DNA from: Henricia sp. BOLD:AAB3569 | Lineage: Eukaryota; Echinodermata; Asteroidea; Spinulosida; Echinasteridae | Direction: 5' to 3' | Assembly: GCA_037783545.1 (NCBI GenBank) | Contig: JBBELK010000560.1 | Location: 285,298-349,297, forward strand | Length of the DNA: 64,000 nucleotides | In this document: positions 47,201 through 57,600 of the stretch, one piece after another | Position numbering within the stretch: the stretch's first letter is position 1 | Layout of the letters: each line of letters starts with the position of its first letter | Translations under genes and position numbers: made by a program | Notes under the pieces: generated by a model | What the model saw: the letters and a program-made list of their open reading frames with translations, nothing else | Told to the model about the DNA's origin: nothing | The model's database searches: none

Positions 47201-47846
47201 CCGCAGTATATGGCAAGTCTATTTACACCTTACGTACAAACTCGAGAAACTCGTCAATCTGCCGAAAAGACACTGAAAATTCCCTTTGCACGAAAGGGGT
47301 CTTACGCCTCGAGTTTTGCTGTAACTGGCGCCGCAATTTGGAACAGCCTTAGTGCACACCTTAGAACTATGTCTTCTTTGAGCTCATTCAAATCGGCACT
47401 TCGCCAAACATACACATAATATTCACATGATCAACTTCAAGTGAGAAATGCTAATTTACGGGGTCGTATGACTTGGTTGCCATAAAATCAAACTTTAATT
47501 TTGGAGCCGGAGGGGAATTTTCCCATTTTTGTAATTTTTTATTTTTTTTTCTCTTAAAAAGAGTTTTTGCGGGTTTTTCGCCCTTCCCGTAATTAGCGTA
47601 AATTTTAGTGTCACATGCATGTAGAATAATTACTTGTGATGTTGTTCTTCTGTAACCATTAGTTTTTTTGATGTTGTAGTTGTTGTACAAATGTATCTTA
47701 TTCCAGTTTGTTAGTAATTATGAAGTTGTTCAATTTAGTATATTTGTTCTATGTGTGTTTGCAGGGCCCCAATGGAAACCAGTTTTTGTAAACTGTTTGG
47801 GCACACCCTGGGTAAATAAATGGAATAAATAAATAAATAAATAAAA
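44255..47846 (+). mobile_element. CR1/L2-like non-LTR retrotransposon, 5'-truncated
   Basis: The element begins within the end of an esterase-like ORF1 region and continues with a full APE-RT frame, a ~400-bp 3' UTR and an (AAAT)n-type tail at 47813..47846. No RNase H is present, as expected for the CR1/L2 group. It lies in antisense orientation in the intron between EGF exons 48180 and 44173. The long intact frame implies a recent insertion. Confidence 0.88.
44303..47419 (+). CDS. LINE APE endonuclease-reverse transcriptase, intact frame
   Basis: The open frame extends upstream to about 44243; the first in-frame ATG is at 44455, giving about 988 aa, while GTG at 44303 marks only where a shared domain begins. 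The opening FIDNGGITPNHLVTDGVHLN resembles the last block of the SGNH esterase found in CR1 ORF1. The endonuclease shows LNVRSIINKFDQF, NETFCDG, RRGGGVAMYI, VLGDFNSD and ISDHF. The reverse transcriptase shows GKATGPDGIS, FLDFSKAFDCVDH, GVPQGSILGPLLF and MYADDSTLTC, all catalytic aspartates present. The end NSLSAHLRTMSSLSSFKSAL is typical of CR1/L2-type ORFs. No stop or frameshift is visible. Confidence 0.88.
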   Translation: MTDGVHLNSQGVCILAKNIIRHIYGPPKRPHAVDGGLYSDALKKPATENTQMDFRDESSSPPHSESGMDTVSPGGQTTSKSTKQGSNVSLKDGIIHSHSDGDFSYAHLNVRSIINKFDQFKILFSRKPFDVMCLNETFCDGTISDGEIALPGYYIVRKDRNRRGGGVAMYIRDTLNFTRRCDLEHDDVECIWVEIRCKQRQPVLMSSVYRPPSSTVEFLDNLTDITEKASCEFKEMIVLGDFNSDAADVNAPNPILSCMNLFQMEQLIQEPTRVTQFTQTTIDLIFSTHPDLVSACGVLQTLISDHFLIYGIHNWKTPRKGCRLINFRRLKDIDTETFHNDLRNAPWEYVINCQHVDEAWFIWHSIFMAVINHHAPIKSKRARSGTIPWLDGELLQLMRQRDRAHSVAKKSRSSKNWDMYKKLRNYVTNKVRQKKSEYFTSAIEENKDNSSLLWKKLKEVLPNKQKCVPSSIISSNGEYVDDPTDIANNFNEYFSTIGVRMSAENHTSSNDADDSHDHSLVSSPDYEHCSLPSIPEEFVKKQIASLSVGKATGPDGISVNMIKMAAPFITKSLTHIFNLSIKNEQYPKAWKHASVTPIHKGGDKCNACNYRPISILPIISKILERWIHSNMYSYLDENNFIPVCQSGFRPLHSTESTLNDLTNECLQAMDHGRMTGTVFLDFSKAFDCVDHKILLEKLEKLNMSISVINWFKSYLSDRSQTVNISKHISKSLPISVGVPQGSILGPLLFLVYTYDLPLYVSDKLYMYADDSTLTCSSESIVEIETSLNKSLDMIHLWSVKNKIKINASKTKCMLIGSKKKISAHELRVHINNDQVHNVKSFKCLGVIIDETLSWNQHVEYVKKTVFSKLAMLKRIRDCVTQQHMNTLMLSLVMPSLDYCCTVWGDRYASHNNVLNKCLKRAARIILKCDFLTPSADMFKKLDWLAYPDRVKYKKAIFVFKSINSLAPQYMASLFTPYVQTRETRQSAEKTLKIPFARKGSYASSFAVTGAAIWNSLSAHLRTMSSLSSFKSALRQTYT

Positions 47847-48179
47847 TGGGATTAGTGTCCTGAGCTATTAGGTCACTAATAGCTAAGGGCTCCCTCTAGT
47901 GGCATCTTTAAAACTACTTCAAACAAATGCCAGGCAAAAGTTTGGATATTAACATAATTACCAAACATTGCGACTGCAAATCAAGTAACTACCTTGTTAT
48001 TTAAAAAGGCAACTGAGAGATACTCATCAGATGCTCATTTGGCTGAAGATTTACAACAATTATTCAAGCTAAACCAAACCAACTTTTTTGTCTTTCGTAG
48101 CGAAAAAAATTTGAGTCTATAGGAGGAAATATATTCTAGAGGTAAAAATTATTTACCTGCCTTGAATGGAAAGACATAC

Positions 48180-48293
48180 CTTCATTGCAGTTGGTACCCT
48201 GCCATCCAGCAGTACATCTACACTGGTAACCATTGACAGCATCATCACATACACCACCATTAATACATGGATTTCTGGCACACTCATTAATGT
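48180..48293 (-). CDS. Calcium-binding EGF exon
   Basis: 114 nt, acceptor GACCAG, donor G|GTATGT. It encodes [16 protein letters not shown], then [14 protein letters not shown], with six cysteines. Position of S before P-C is taken by N, so no O-glucose consensus. Confidence 0.93.
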
Positions 48294-48566
48294 CTGGTCA
48301 AAAAATACAAGAAGAAAAATTACCTGATTGAAAGATAGATGAATTGTTAAGTAAACTACAATTGCATGGCCAAACAACATTGACACAGCTTCATCCATTG
48401 AAGATTATTCCATCCGTGTTCATTAATCACATCATCATAAGCAATTCACCATGATTTTACTTGTCAATCGTCAAATTGTAAAGAGATGGGATTCATTCAC
48501 TTTTTTCTTTTTCTTTGGCAAGAGGTTTTTTTTTAATTGATCCAGCTGTGAGCATGATTTACTCAC

Positions 48567-48680
48567 TTGTTAAGCACATGACTCCAGTCCATCCAGGGAC
48601 ACACGTACACCTAAATCGGTTTATGTCATCAGTGCAGATCCCATTATTGGCACAAGGACTGCTGCCACATTCATTGATAT
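48567..48680 (-). CDS. Calcium-binding EGF exon
   Basis: 114 nt, acceptor TTGCAG, donor A|GTGAGT. It encodes [16 protein letters not shown], then [14 protein letters not shown], with six cysteines. Calcium-binding start; C-G-S-S-P-C fits an O-glucose site. Confidence 0.93.
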
Positions 48681-48900
48681 CTGCAAATAAAGCAAACATT
48701 TTTTTAAAAAGGTAAATTTTAAACTTTATCAAGACCTCAAATTTACAAGAAACAGAAAATGTAATGCAAGCTATATTTACATGATCATTATAGTATTTAA
48801 ACTTACAAGTACACTCATACGCAACTACTTTTGATGCTGTGTAAAAGCTCTCCTAAGCACCAAGTTTACTTGGACTCGCAGGTCCAAGTTTATTCACTCA

Positions 48901-49251
48901 TTATTATTATTATTTCTTTCTGGTATTCATACCAAGGATTCCTCAATAGTGCTCATTGCACTGTCACTCGCAAGTGTGAGGAAACCCATTTAGAATTACA
49001 ATTAGAAATGACCAGAGACACCGGGGATTCCCCTTGCTCTTTCACGAAAGAATGCTCTGGAATCTTTAGAGTGCGTTACCGTTACCTCACACACTGGACC
49101 AACGGCTTTACATCCCTTCCGAAGGATGGAGCAAGTGTGGTTGAGTGCCGTGCCCAAGGGAACAGGTACTGCAGCCGGATTCGAACCCGCATCCCCAGGT
49201 TTTCCCCTATGATTGCGAGTCAATGACCCATACCACTCGGCCACGGTACCC
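48901..49251 (-). mobile_element. tRNA-derived SINE, full-length copy
   Basis: On minus, the head TACCGTGGCCGAGTGGTA resembles an A box of a Ser/Leu-type tRNA, and GGTTCGAATCC (49177..49187) is a perfect B box. A body with AAGCCGTTGGTCCAGTGTG and GGGGAATCCCCGGTG follows, and the 3' end carries an (ATA)n-like tail (48901..48917). Cloverleaf pairing is not kept, so it is not a tRNA gene. A near-identical copy is at 53613..53972. Confidence 0.85.
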
Positions 49252-49493
49252 AACATTTTCACTAGACTAGACCCGCTATCGGGCAGATGCACGGAATGTG
49301 CCCAACACGTACTTCCAATAAGTAAAAAAAATTTGGTGGGATATAACAGTTTGCCAATAATCTATTTGACAAATGTATAGGACCACCAATCGAGAATGTA
49401 CTGACACCAATATCAAATTTATTTTTTCTAAAGGCGTTTATTGCATTTTGCAATGAAACTCTTCAAATGCAAACTAATTTTGTTTACACTTAC

Positions 49494-49607
49494 TTATTTC
49501 ACAGTTTGTGCCCTGAAAGCCAGAGATACAGCTGCATGAGTAGGAGTCTACAGCGTCTGTACAGGTTGCACCATTCTGACACGGGCTGCTTATACATTCA
49601 TTGATAG
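49494..49607 (-). CDS. EGF-like exon
   Basis: 114 nt, acceptor ATACAG, donor A|GTAAGT. It encodes [16 protein letters not shown], then [14 protein letters not shown], with six cysteines. The first acidic residue of the calcium site is replaced by Ala. C-I-S-S-P-C and C-x4-T-C fit O-glucose and O-fucose sites. Confidence 0.93.
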
Positions 49608-50282
49608 CTGTATCATTGACAAACACATCCAAAATATGAAAACAATCATAAAAATGAAGTGGATGAGCACAACCAAGGGTATGAATTCCTTTTACTGGTC
49701 GCCACTGAGATGGCGTGTGTTAAGTCTATGGAACATGGCAGAAAAAGTTAAGTATTTTCAAGGAAATTGTTTAATTTTTTCACACCTAAATTCAATTTCC
49801 TTTAAAATATTAACACATTTTGGTGGTTATTGAGTCATTACAAGGAGAATAAGTGGTGACCAGTAAATGGAATTCTTTCCTAACCAAATACAAGTCTTTT
49901 TTTCTCAAATCTGTTTTCATTCCTCATAGGCAAAGAAGCAACTGCATCTGTAATTATTTTTATAATTAGTTTGGGGGTATGTTACATGTGATTTTCACTC
50001 TGTACTCATTGGGCAGTTTATGAAAAAGAACAGTAAAGATGACCAATAATACAAAATTAATAGTCACTGTAATAAATAACCAACCTGGTGCATGTTTCCC
50101 TCCATCCTACAATCTAGATTGTTTTAAGAGGAATATCAATTCCTACCTCCAGCTCCGTTGAGTTTTTTTTTCCCTTACCAAGAGTGGCTTCTAGCCTTGT
50201 TTGGGGCGAATTTGCATTTAAAAAACAACAAAAATGACAAGCTTCAGTGATAGGACATTTTACAAAGCAATCCTAAAACAAA

Positions 50283-50804
50283 TTGAGGAGTAGTACGAGT
50301 ACCACTTGCTCACAAGCTACACGAAAAGATGGCATAACACAACAAATTGTTTTCCTGCAGTATGATTCCAAACTGGGGAAGAATATGTATGATTGTCTGA
50401 TTTGTTGGGGAGGAAATGTCAGGGAATTTGACAAGGACCGAATTAACAGGATAATAAAGGAAGGAGGAAGGATCATCAATGATCATCGGCCGGATGTGGA
50501 TAAAGTATGCTACGACGATCTACTAATCAGCAAGCTTGCTGCGTTACTGGAAGATGAACGACATCCTCTTCATGCTTTATCCCAAGATCTGGCCGTATAC
50601 GAGTTCCGTATGCTTCCACAAATCGATATCCTTCCTCCTTCCTTCCTCGTGCAATACAACATCATAATGATATGTCTAAGCGATGATTTTTTTTATTTAT
50701 TTATTCTTGGTGTGTCGTATTTTGTTGTGTAATGTGGTTGTAATGATTGCGAGTGTAAATTTCCCTTTGGGGACTTAATAAAGTTTAAATTGAATTGAAT
50801 TGAA
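50283..50804 (+). mobile_element. 3' fragment of a non-LTR retrotransposon
   Basis: The plus frame contains CLICWGGNVREFDKDRINRI and DERHPLHALSQD, resembling the C-terminal end of a Rex/RTE-like reverse transcriptase ORF. A frameshift near the end breaks the final motif. A 3' UTR ending AATAAAGTTTAAATTGAATTG in an (ATTGA)n tail follows to 50804. The polymerase domain is missing through 5' truncation. Sequence between 49650 and 50280 shows no supportable gene. Confidence 0.75.
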
Positions 50805-50884
50805 TATGTATGAGGTACATGTATTTATATAGTGACAAAGGTGGAAAAGGGGAAGATGCGAGATCAAATAAGGTGAATATTTAC

Positions 50885-50995
50885 GTATTTCACACTTGGC
50901 TCCTGTAAACCCAGCATTACAGGTACATGTGTACATGTTGATGCCGTTGACGCAAGCTCCATCGACACAAGGATTGGAAAAACACTCATTGTATT
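50885..50995 (-). CDS. EGF-like exon
   Basis: 111 nt, acceptor CCTCAG, donor C|GTAAAT. It encodes EYNECFSNPCVDGAC, then YTCTCNAGFTGAKC, with six cysteines. One codon short between cysteines 2 and 3. C-F-S-N-P-C fits an O-glucose site. From 51000 to 51390 only AT-rich intron is seen. Confidence 0.93.
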
Positions 50996-51391
50996 CTGAG
51001 GAGAAAACACAAATATAAAACAATCAGAATGTGTTGCTGCTGAACTCTAAGGACTAACACCAAAAATGAGCAGAATTAACAAAAGACATTTAATTCTGAA
51101 CTCCCGAGTGCAATTTCATTTTTAAAAATTGTTTTACATGAAATTTATGCAGTGTACTTAGCATACACTTATGGACTGGCATTAAGGTCACCAGTGCATG
51201 TCTATGCAGCTATAGGGTCTTTGAGTGACCACAAAAGGGTCCTATTTCCCGAGGCTGTTGGCCACGTATATATGCAAATTCAAGAACTTAACTAATACAG
51301 GGCCTTTGTGAAACTAAATCAGCTTTCTTTTTTCTTTCTGAAAATAGCCCGAGATATCTGTTTGAAATGCGGCTTCATAATCTCCACTGAC

Positions 51392-51619
51392 CAAGTTCAC
51401 AGTTGGTCCCATAGAATCCCGCGGTACAGTTGCATTGATATCGATTGACTGCGTTCTGACACGTTCCTCCATTGACGCATGGATTACTGCTACATTCATC
51501 GAGTTCGATTTCACAGGTGGCTCCTGTCCATCCAGGACTACACAGACAGGTGAATCGGTTGAGTTGGTTTAAACAAGTGGCCTGGTTACGACATGGGTCC
51601 CCAGCACACTCGTTGATAT
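51392..51619 (-). CDS. Exon with two EGF domains
   Basis: 228 nt, two 38-codon modules; acceptor TTGCAG, donor G|GTCAGT. Module 1: DINECAGDPCRNQATC, then FTCLCSPGWTGATC. Module 2: ELDECSSNPCVNGGTC, then YQCNCTAGFYGTNC. All 12 cysteines are present, both modules are of the calcium-binding type, and both carry C-x4-T-C. The second two-module exon of this gene. From 51640 to 52260 no gene is seen. Confidence 0.94.
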
Positions 51620-52266
51620 CTGCAACAAAGTGTACGTACATATACATTACATACCTTATGTAGACTGGTGAACAAAAGATGTCAACATTTGGCAGGAGAA
51701 ATGGACGTTATGTGGACTAGCACACGTCCACAGTCAGGTTGACTACAAGTTTGAAAAATATGGTTAGGCTCTGGGAAGGGGATAGGTAACAGTTCACAAG
51801 AGAACTGTTTTGATTTTGTATTTTAAAAAGTTGTTTTCATTTTGAAAAAAAAGGAACACGAAAGTGAATACAAATGTGAATTTGAAGTCACAGCAGAGAT
51901 TTTGCAATACAATTCTGAAGCAAGTTAAACTAGTTTTAAATTACTTTTTCAAAGTATGGGTGCAACAGTCGAATAAAAGGAATTTCGTCCAAATGATGGT
52001 AAGACATCAACTATTTTGCAACAGATTTTTTAAACCACACAAAAATCAGGTTTGAAGACCAAGAACTGTGTGAAATGACTCGGTGAAAATGTCTGGGTTA
52101 CCCCTTTGTTACAAAATAATTAAAAATGTTTATGCTCCAAAAGACTCATAATCTAAAAACATTGAAAGCAACTACACCATGTATATTTATGTAAATAAAG
52201 ATTTGTTGCTAAATTTTAGACCTTTTGTGGAAATTTCACTCATTACACAAGCTCAGCCATTCCTAC

Positions 52267-52384
52267 CTGCATCACATCTGGCACCCTGGTAACCAGGAGC
52301 ACATGTACACACAAATCCATTGACTTGGTCAGTGCACCTTCCCCCATTGTTGCATGGATTGCTGGCACATGCACTCATTAATAT
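52267..52384 (-). pseudogene. EGF exon with 4-nt insertion (frameshift)
   Basis: The exon is 118 nt, not 114; acceptor TGCCAG and donor G|GTAGGA are sound. The first frame reads DINEC and then derails, while the remainder in the shifted frame reads CASNPCNNGGRCTDQVNGF and CTCAPGYQGARC. The extra bases lie at about 52370..52374 and look like a duplicated TGCA/CATG. Inclusion of this exon would truncate the protein downstream; skipping it would not, because all introns are phase 1. Confidence 0.88.
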
Positions 52385-52529
52385 CTGGCAACAAAACCAA
52401 CACAAAGATTGTATGAACACATCCGATGACATTTAACAAAGGTAAACACATTTTTAATCGAATAAGAATGCACCATATCCCAAAGCACATGAATTATGTA
52501 GTAGAGTGTCTGAACATAGCATATATACA

Positions 52530-52745
52530 GAGATGCCAACATTGCAATTTGAAGAAGAGTAATTTGCCATGGGGCACCCGCTTTGGACATGAAATGTTAT
52601 AACTTACACCAAACTGACCCAAGCACTATTTAAACCCCATATTTTAAGCTATGCATTCTAGAATTATGTCACAATACTGATCGTCATTGGCTGAAACAAT
52701 TGTACAAACTACGCCTAAATCGTAATTAATGTTGGCATCTCTGAT
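52530..52745. mobile_element. Foldback MITE, CAGAGATGCCAACAT type
   Basis: The ends CAGAGATGCCAACATTG and AATGTTGGCATCTCTG are inverted. The rest is AT-rich and non-coding. Confidence 0.75.
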
Positions 52746-52848
52746 CTGCTTATATCAAAAGATTGAACTCTGATATTTGACGAGTACTCTCAGCATAACA
52801 TGAACTCGTCACTTCAAATCCAAATATGCCAAATCTCATTGTTCTCAC

Positions 52849-52962
52849 CGAGCTGACAAATCTGGCCAGACCAACCACCTGCACACTGGCACTGGAAAAA
52901 GTTGATGTCATCGGTGCACGTAGCACTATTCAGGCATGGGGTTGTTGCACACTCATCGATAT
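52849..52962 (-). CDS. Calcium-binding EGF exon
   Basis: 114 nt, acceptor AATTAAG, donor G|GTGAGA. It encodes [16 protein letters not shown], then [14 protein letters not shown], with six cysteines. Calcium-binding start; C-x4-T-C fits an O-fucose site. Confidence 0.93.
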
Positions 52963-53119
52963 CTTAATTAACAAATGAAAAAGTAATTTATTTTGTTTAC
53001 AAGTTTTTTGTATTAAGTTACAAAAACAAATTATCACTATGAAATCACAAACGCTATAACAGAACTCGGATTTGATTTGCAATTTTTGCGACAGTCTTTC
53101 TTTTTTTCCTGTCTACAAA

Positions 53120-53230
53120 CAGAGAAAGAGAACTGAATTTAATTGAATTGAATTGGTTTATTAAAAAAGATGTCACGGCCAAAAGCCGAATTGCAACATT
53201 CTTTACAGAGTAAGAATAAATAAAATACAA
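53120..53230 (-). mobile_element. LINE 3'-end fragment
   Basis: Read on minus it shows AATTCGGCTTTTGGCCGTGAC, then TTTTTTAATAAACCAATTC and a (CAATT)n tail, a 3' UTR plus tail of a non-LTR element. Only about 100 bp remain, with no coding part. Confidence 0.6.
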
Positions 53231-53254
53231 CTGGAGACCTCACCTAGAGTATTA

Positions 53255-53569
<315 letters not shown>

Positions 53570-53612
53570 TTAAGTCTATCCCAGGCTCATTTTTTCATAT
53601 ATCACAATACAT

Positions 53613-53972
53613 TATTTTTATTATTTCTTTCTGGTATTCATACCAAGGATTCCTCAATAGTGCTCATTGTACTGTCACTCGTAAGCGTGAGGAAACCCAT
53701 GAAGAAATAGAATTAGAAATGGCCAGAGACACCGGGGAATCCCCTTGCTCTTCACAAAAGAATGCTCTGGGATCTTTAGAGTGCGTTACCGTTACCTAAC
53801 ACACTGGACCAACGGCTTTACCTCTCTTCCAAAGGATGGAGCAAGTGTGGTTGAGTGCCTTGCCAAAGGGCACAGGTACCGCAGCCGGATTCGAACCCGC
53901 AACCCCAAGTTTTCACCCATGATTGCGAGTCAATGGCCATATCCACTCGGCCACGGTATCCCACATCTTAAG
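53613..53972 (-). mobile_element. tRNA-derived SINE, second full-length copy
   Basis: The same SINE as 48901..49251, with head TACCGTGGCCGAGTGGATA, B box GGTTCGAATCC (53887..53897), shared body and an AT-rich tail near 53613. Both copies are antisense to plus and lie in introns of the EGF/CUB gene. Confidence 0.85.
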
Positions 53973-54035
53973 TTATGCATGATTTCTTCTGCAAAAAAAA
54001 ATCAATTCCCTAATGTCTCCTAAATGCAAACTTAC

Positions 54036-54149
54036 CAACACCACAGCGTACTCCAGTATAACCTGATAGACATGTACATGTATATTGGTTCACTCCATTC
54101 ATACATGAGCCACTATTCAAGCACGGAGTACTTGCACAGTCATCAATAT
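54036..54149 (-). CDS. Calcium-binding EGF exon (most 5' exon seen)
   Basis: 114 nt, acceptor GAATGCAG, donor G|GTAAGT. It encodes DIDDCASTPCLNSGSC, then YTCTCLSGYTGVRC, with six cysteines. A phase-1 start means more coding exons lie upstream, beyond the satellite that begins at 54641. The stretch 54160..54640 holds no recognisable exon. Confidence 0.93.
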
Positions 54150-54640
54150 CTGCATTCAACAACAAATAAACAATAGCACCATTCATTGTTGCTCTAAGAC
54201 ACTTTGGATGACCACATGATGAAAAAAAGAAACTTTCTTCTATACATGTTAAGGACATCCATCTTTTGGCTCAATTAATAGTGACAATGAATACTTATAT
54301 AGTATAAATATCTTCTATATTTTAGCACTGATATTTTGTCCACATTCCAACTTAATCTTGTATGTCAGATTTTTAACAGCACTTCCAAGGCTAGGTCTTT
54401 TTATGCTCACCTTCCAAATTGCGAGGCCAGCGACGATTTTGCTTATTATAAGAATACTTTAATTGATAGAGTTAAAAAACAGTTTTAGCTTGTACAAGGA
54501 TTTTTCGCTGCTTAATTGCATTATTAGTCCTTCTTTCAGACGGAAATTTAACTCTGACTTTAAGTACGTAAACTGCGTCAACCATGGTATTTGTGATAGT
54601 GTCAAAACAGTTTTGTTTCGTAACCAGTTTCTTGAAACCT

Positions 54641-57600
54641 CTATCTGGCGCTGCAGCTCAATGGTCTGTTGAGAAAACTGCATCATACACAATCATCCTC
54701 GTGTCTCTTGAGAGCTTCTGACCTTCCTTCTGCAGAGTTGTATACTTCTGGAACAAGCTGATGCTGACCTTCAAGAGGTTTAGTCTCTCCAATTTGTTGT
54801 CCCTGTTTCCTCGTTAATTTTGTTAGCCGCTCCTCTATCTGGCGCTGTAGCTCAATGGTCTGTTGAGAAAACTGCATCATACACAATCATCCTCGTGTCT
54901 CTCGAGAGCTTCTGACCTTCCTTCTGCAGAGTTGTATACTTCTGGAACAAGCTGATGCCGACCTTCAAGAGGTTTAGTCTCTTCAATTTGTTGTCCCCGT
55001 TTCCTCGTTAATTTTGTTAGCCGCTCCTCTATCTGGCGCTGCAGCTCAATGGTCTGTTGAGAAAACTGCATCATACACAATCATCCTTGTGTCTCTCGAG
55101 AGCTTCCGACCTTCCTTCTGCAGAGTTGTATACTTCTGGAACAAGCTGATGCTGACCTTCAAGAGGTTTAGTCTGTTCGATTTGTTGTCCCTGTTTCCTC
55201 GTTAATTTTGTTAGCCGCTCCTCTATCTGGCGCTGCAGCTCAATGGTCTGTTGAGAAAACTGCATCATACACAATCATCCTCGTGTCTCTTGAGAGCTTC
55301 TGACCTTCCTTCTGCAGAGTTGTATACTTCTGGAAAAAGCTGATGCTGACCTTCAAGAGGTTTAGTCTCTTCAATTTGTTGTCCCCGTTTCCTCGTTAAT
55401 GTTGTTAGCCGCTCCTCTATCTGGCGCTGCAGCTCAATGGTCTGTTGAGAAAACTGCATCATACACAATCATCCTCGTGTCTCTTGAGAGCTTCTGACCT
55501 TCCTTCTGCAGAGTTGTATACTTCTCGAACAAGCTGATGCTGACCTTCAAGAGGTTTAGTCTCTTCAATTTGTTGTCCCTGTTTCCTCGTTAATTTTGTT
55601 AGCCGCTCCTGCATCATACACAATCATCCTCGTGTCTCTTGAGAGCTTCTGACCTTCCTTCTGCACAGTTGTATACTTCTGGAACAAGCTGATGCTGACC
55701 TTCAAGAGGTTTAGTCTCTTCGATTTGTTGTCCCTGTTTCCTCGTTAGTTTTGTTAGTCGCTCCTCTATCTGGCGCTGCAGCTCAATGGTCTGTTGAGAA
55801 AACTGCATCATACACAATCATCCTCGTGTCTCTTGAGAGTTTCTGACCTTCCTTCTGCAGAGTTGTATACTTCTGGAACAAGCTGATGCTGACCTTCAAG
55901 AGGTTTAGTCTCTTCGATTTGTTGTCCCCGTTTCCTCGTTAATTTTGTTAGCCGCTCCTCTATCTGGCGCTGCAGCTCAATGGTCTTTTGAGAAAACTGC
56001 ATCATACACAATCATCCTCGTGTCTCTTGAGAGCTTCTGACCTTCCTTCTGCAGAGTTGTATACTTCTGGAACAAGCTGATGCTGACCTTCAAGAGGTTT
56101 AGTCTCTTCAATTTGTTGTCCCCGTTTCCTGGTTAATTTTGTTAGCCGCTCCTCTATCTGCCGCTCCTCTATCTGGCGCTGCAGCTCAATGGTCTGTTGA
56201 GAAAACTGCATCATATACAATCATCCTCGTGTCTCTTGAGAGTTTCTGACCTTCCTTCTGCAGAGTTGTATACTTCTGGAACAAGCTGATGCTGACCTTC
56301 AAGAGGTTTAGTCTCTCCAATTTGTTGTCCCTGTTTCCTCGTTAATTTTGTTAGCCGCTCCTCTATCTGGCGCTGCAGCTCAATGGTCTGTTGAGAAAAC
56401 TGCATCATACACAATCATCCTCGTGTCTCTTGAGAGCTTCTGACCTTCCTTCTGCAGAGTTGTATACTTCTGGAACAAGCTGATGCTGACCTTCAAGAGG
56501 TTTAGTCTCTTCAATTTGTTGTCCCCGTTTCCTGGTTAATTTTGTTAGCCGCTCCTCTATCTGGCGCTGCAGCTCAATGGTCTGTTGAGAAAACTGCATC
56601 ATACACAATCATCCTGGTGTCTCTTGAGAGCTTCTGACCCTTCTGCAGAGTTGTATACTTCTGGAACAAGCTGATGCTGATCTTCAAGAGGTTTAGTCTC
56701 TTCGATTTGTTGTCCCCGTTTCCTCGTTAATTTTGTTAGCCGCTCCTCTATCTGGCGCTGCAGCTCAATGGTCTGTTGAGAAAACTGCATCATACACAAT
56801 CATCCTCGTGTCTCTTGAGAGCTTCTGACCTTCCTTCTGCAGAGTTGTATACTTCTGGAACAAGCTGATGCTGACCTTCAAGAGGTTTAGTCTGTTCGAT
56901 TTGTTGTCCCTGTTTCCTCGTTAATTTTGTTAGCTGCTCCTCTATCTGGCGCTGCAGCTCAATGGTCTGTTGAGAAAACTGCATCATACACAATCATCCT
57001 CGTGTCTCTTGAGAGCTTCTGACCTTCCTTCTGCAGAGTTGTATACTTCTGGAAAAAGCTGATGCTGACCTTCAAGAGGTTTAGTCTCTTCAATTTGTTG
57101 TCCCTGTTTCCTCGTTAATGTTGTTAGCCGCTCCTCTATCTGGCACTGCAGCTCAATGGTCTGTTGAGAAAACTGCATCATACACAATCATCCTCGTTTC
57201 TCTTGAGAGCTTCTGACCTTCCTTCTGCAGAGTTGTATACTTCTCGAACAAGCTTATGCTGACCTTCAAGAGGTTTAGTCTCTTCAATTTGTTGTCCCCG
57301 TTTCCTGGTTAATTTTGTTAGCCGCTCCTCTATCTGCCGCTCCTCTATCTGCCGCTCCTCTATCTGGCGCTGCAGCTCAATGGTCTGTTGAGAAAACTGC
57401 ATCATATACAATCATCCTCGTGTCTCTTGAGAGTTTCTGACCTTCCTTCTGCAGAGTTGTATACTTCTGGAACAAGCTGATGCTGACCTTCAAGAGGTTT
57501 AGTCTCTCCAATTTGTTGTCCCTGTTTCCTCGTTAATTTTGTTAGCCGCTCCTCTATCTGGCGCTGCAGCTCAATGGTCTGTTGAGAAAACTGCATCATA

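Noticed and set aside
49160..49251. Possible tRNA gene (A and B boxes on minus)
   Set aside because: Acceptor and anticodon stems do not pair, and a second copy with the same long body shows it is a SINE.
54459..54672. Frame at the low edge of the 194-bp array as a gene end
   Set aside because: Only the first ~18 codons come from the repeat; the rest is unrelated sequence without a domain, so it is a junction artefact.
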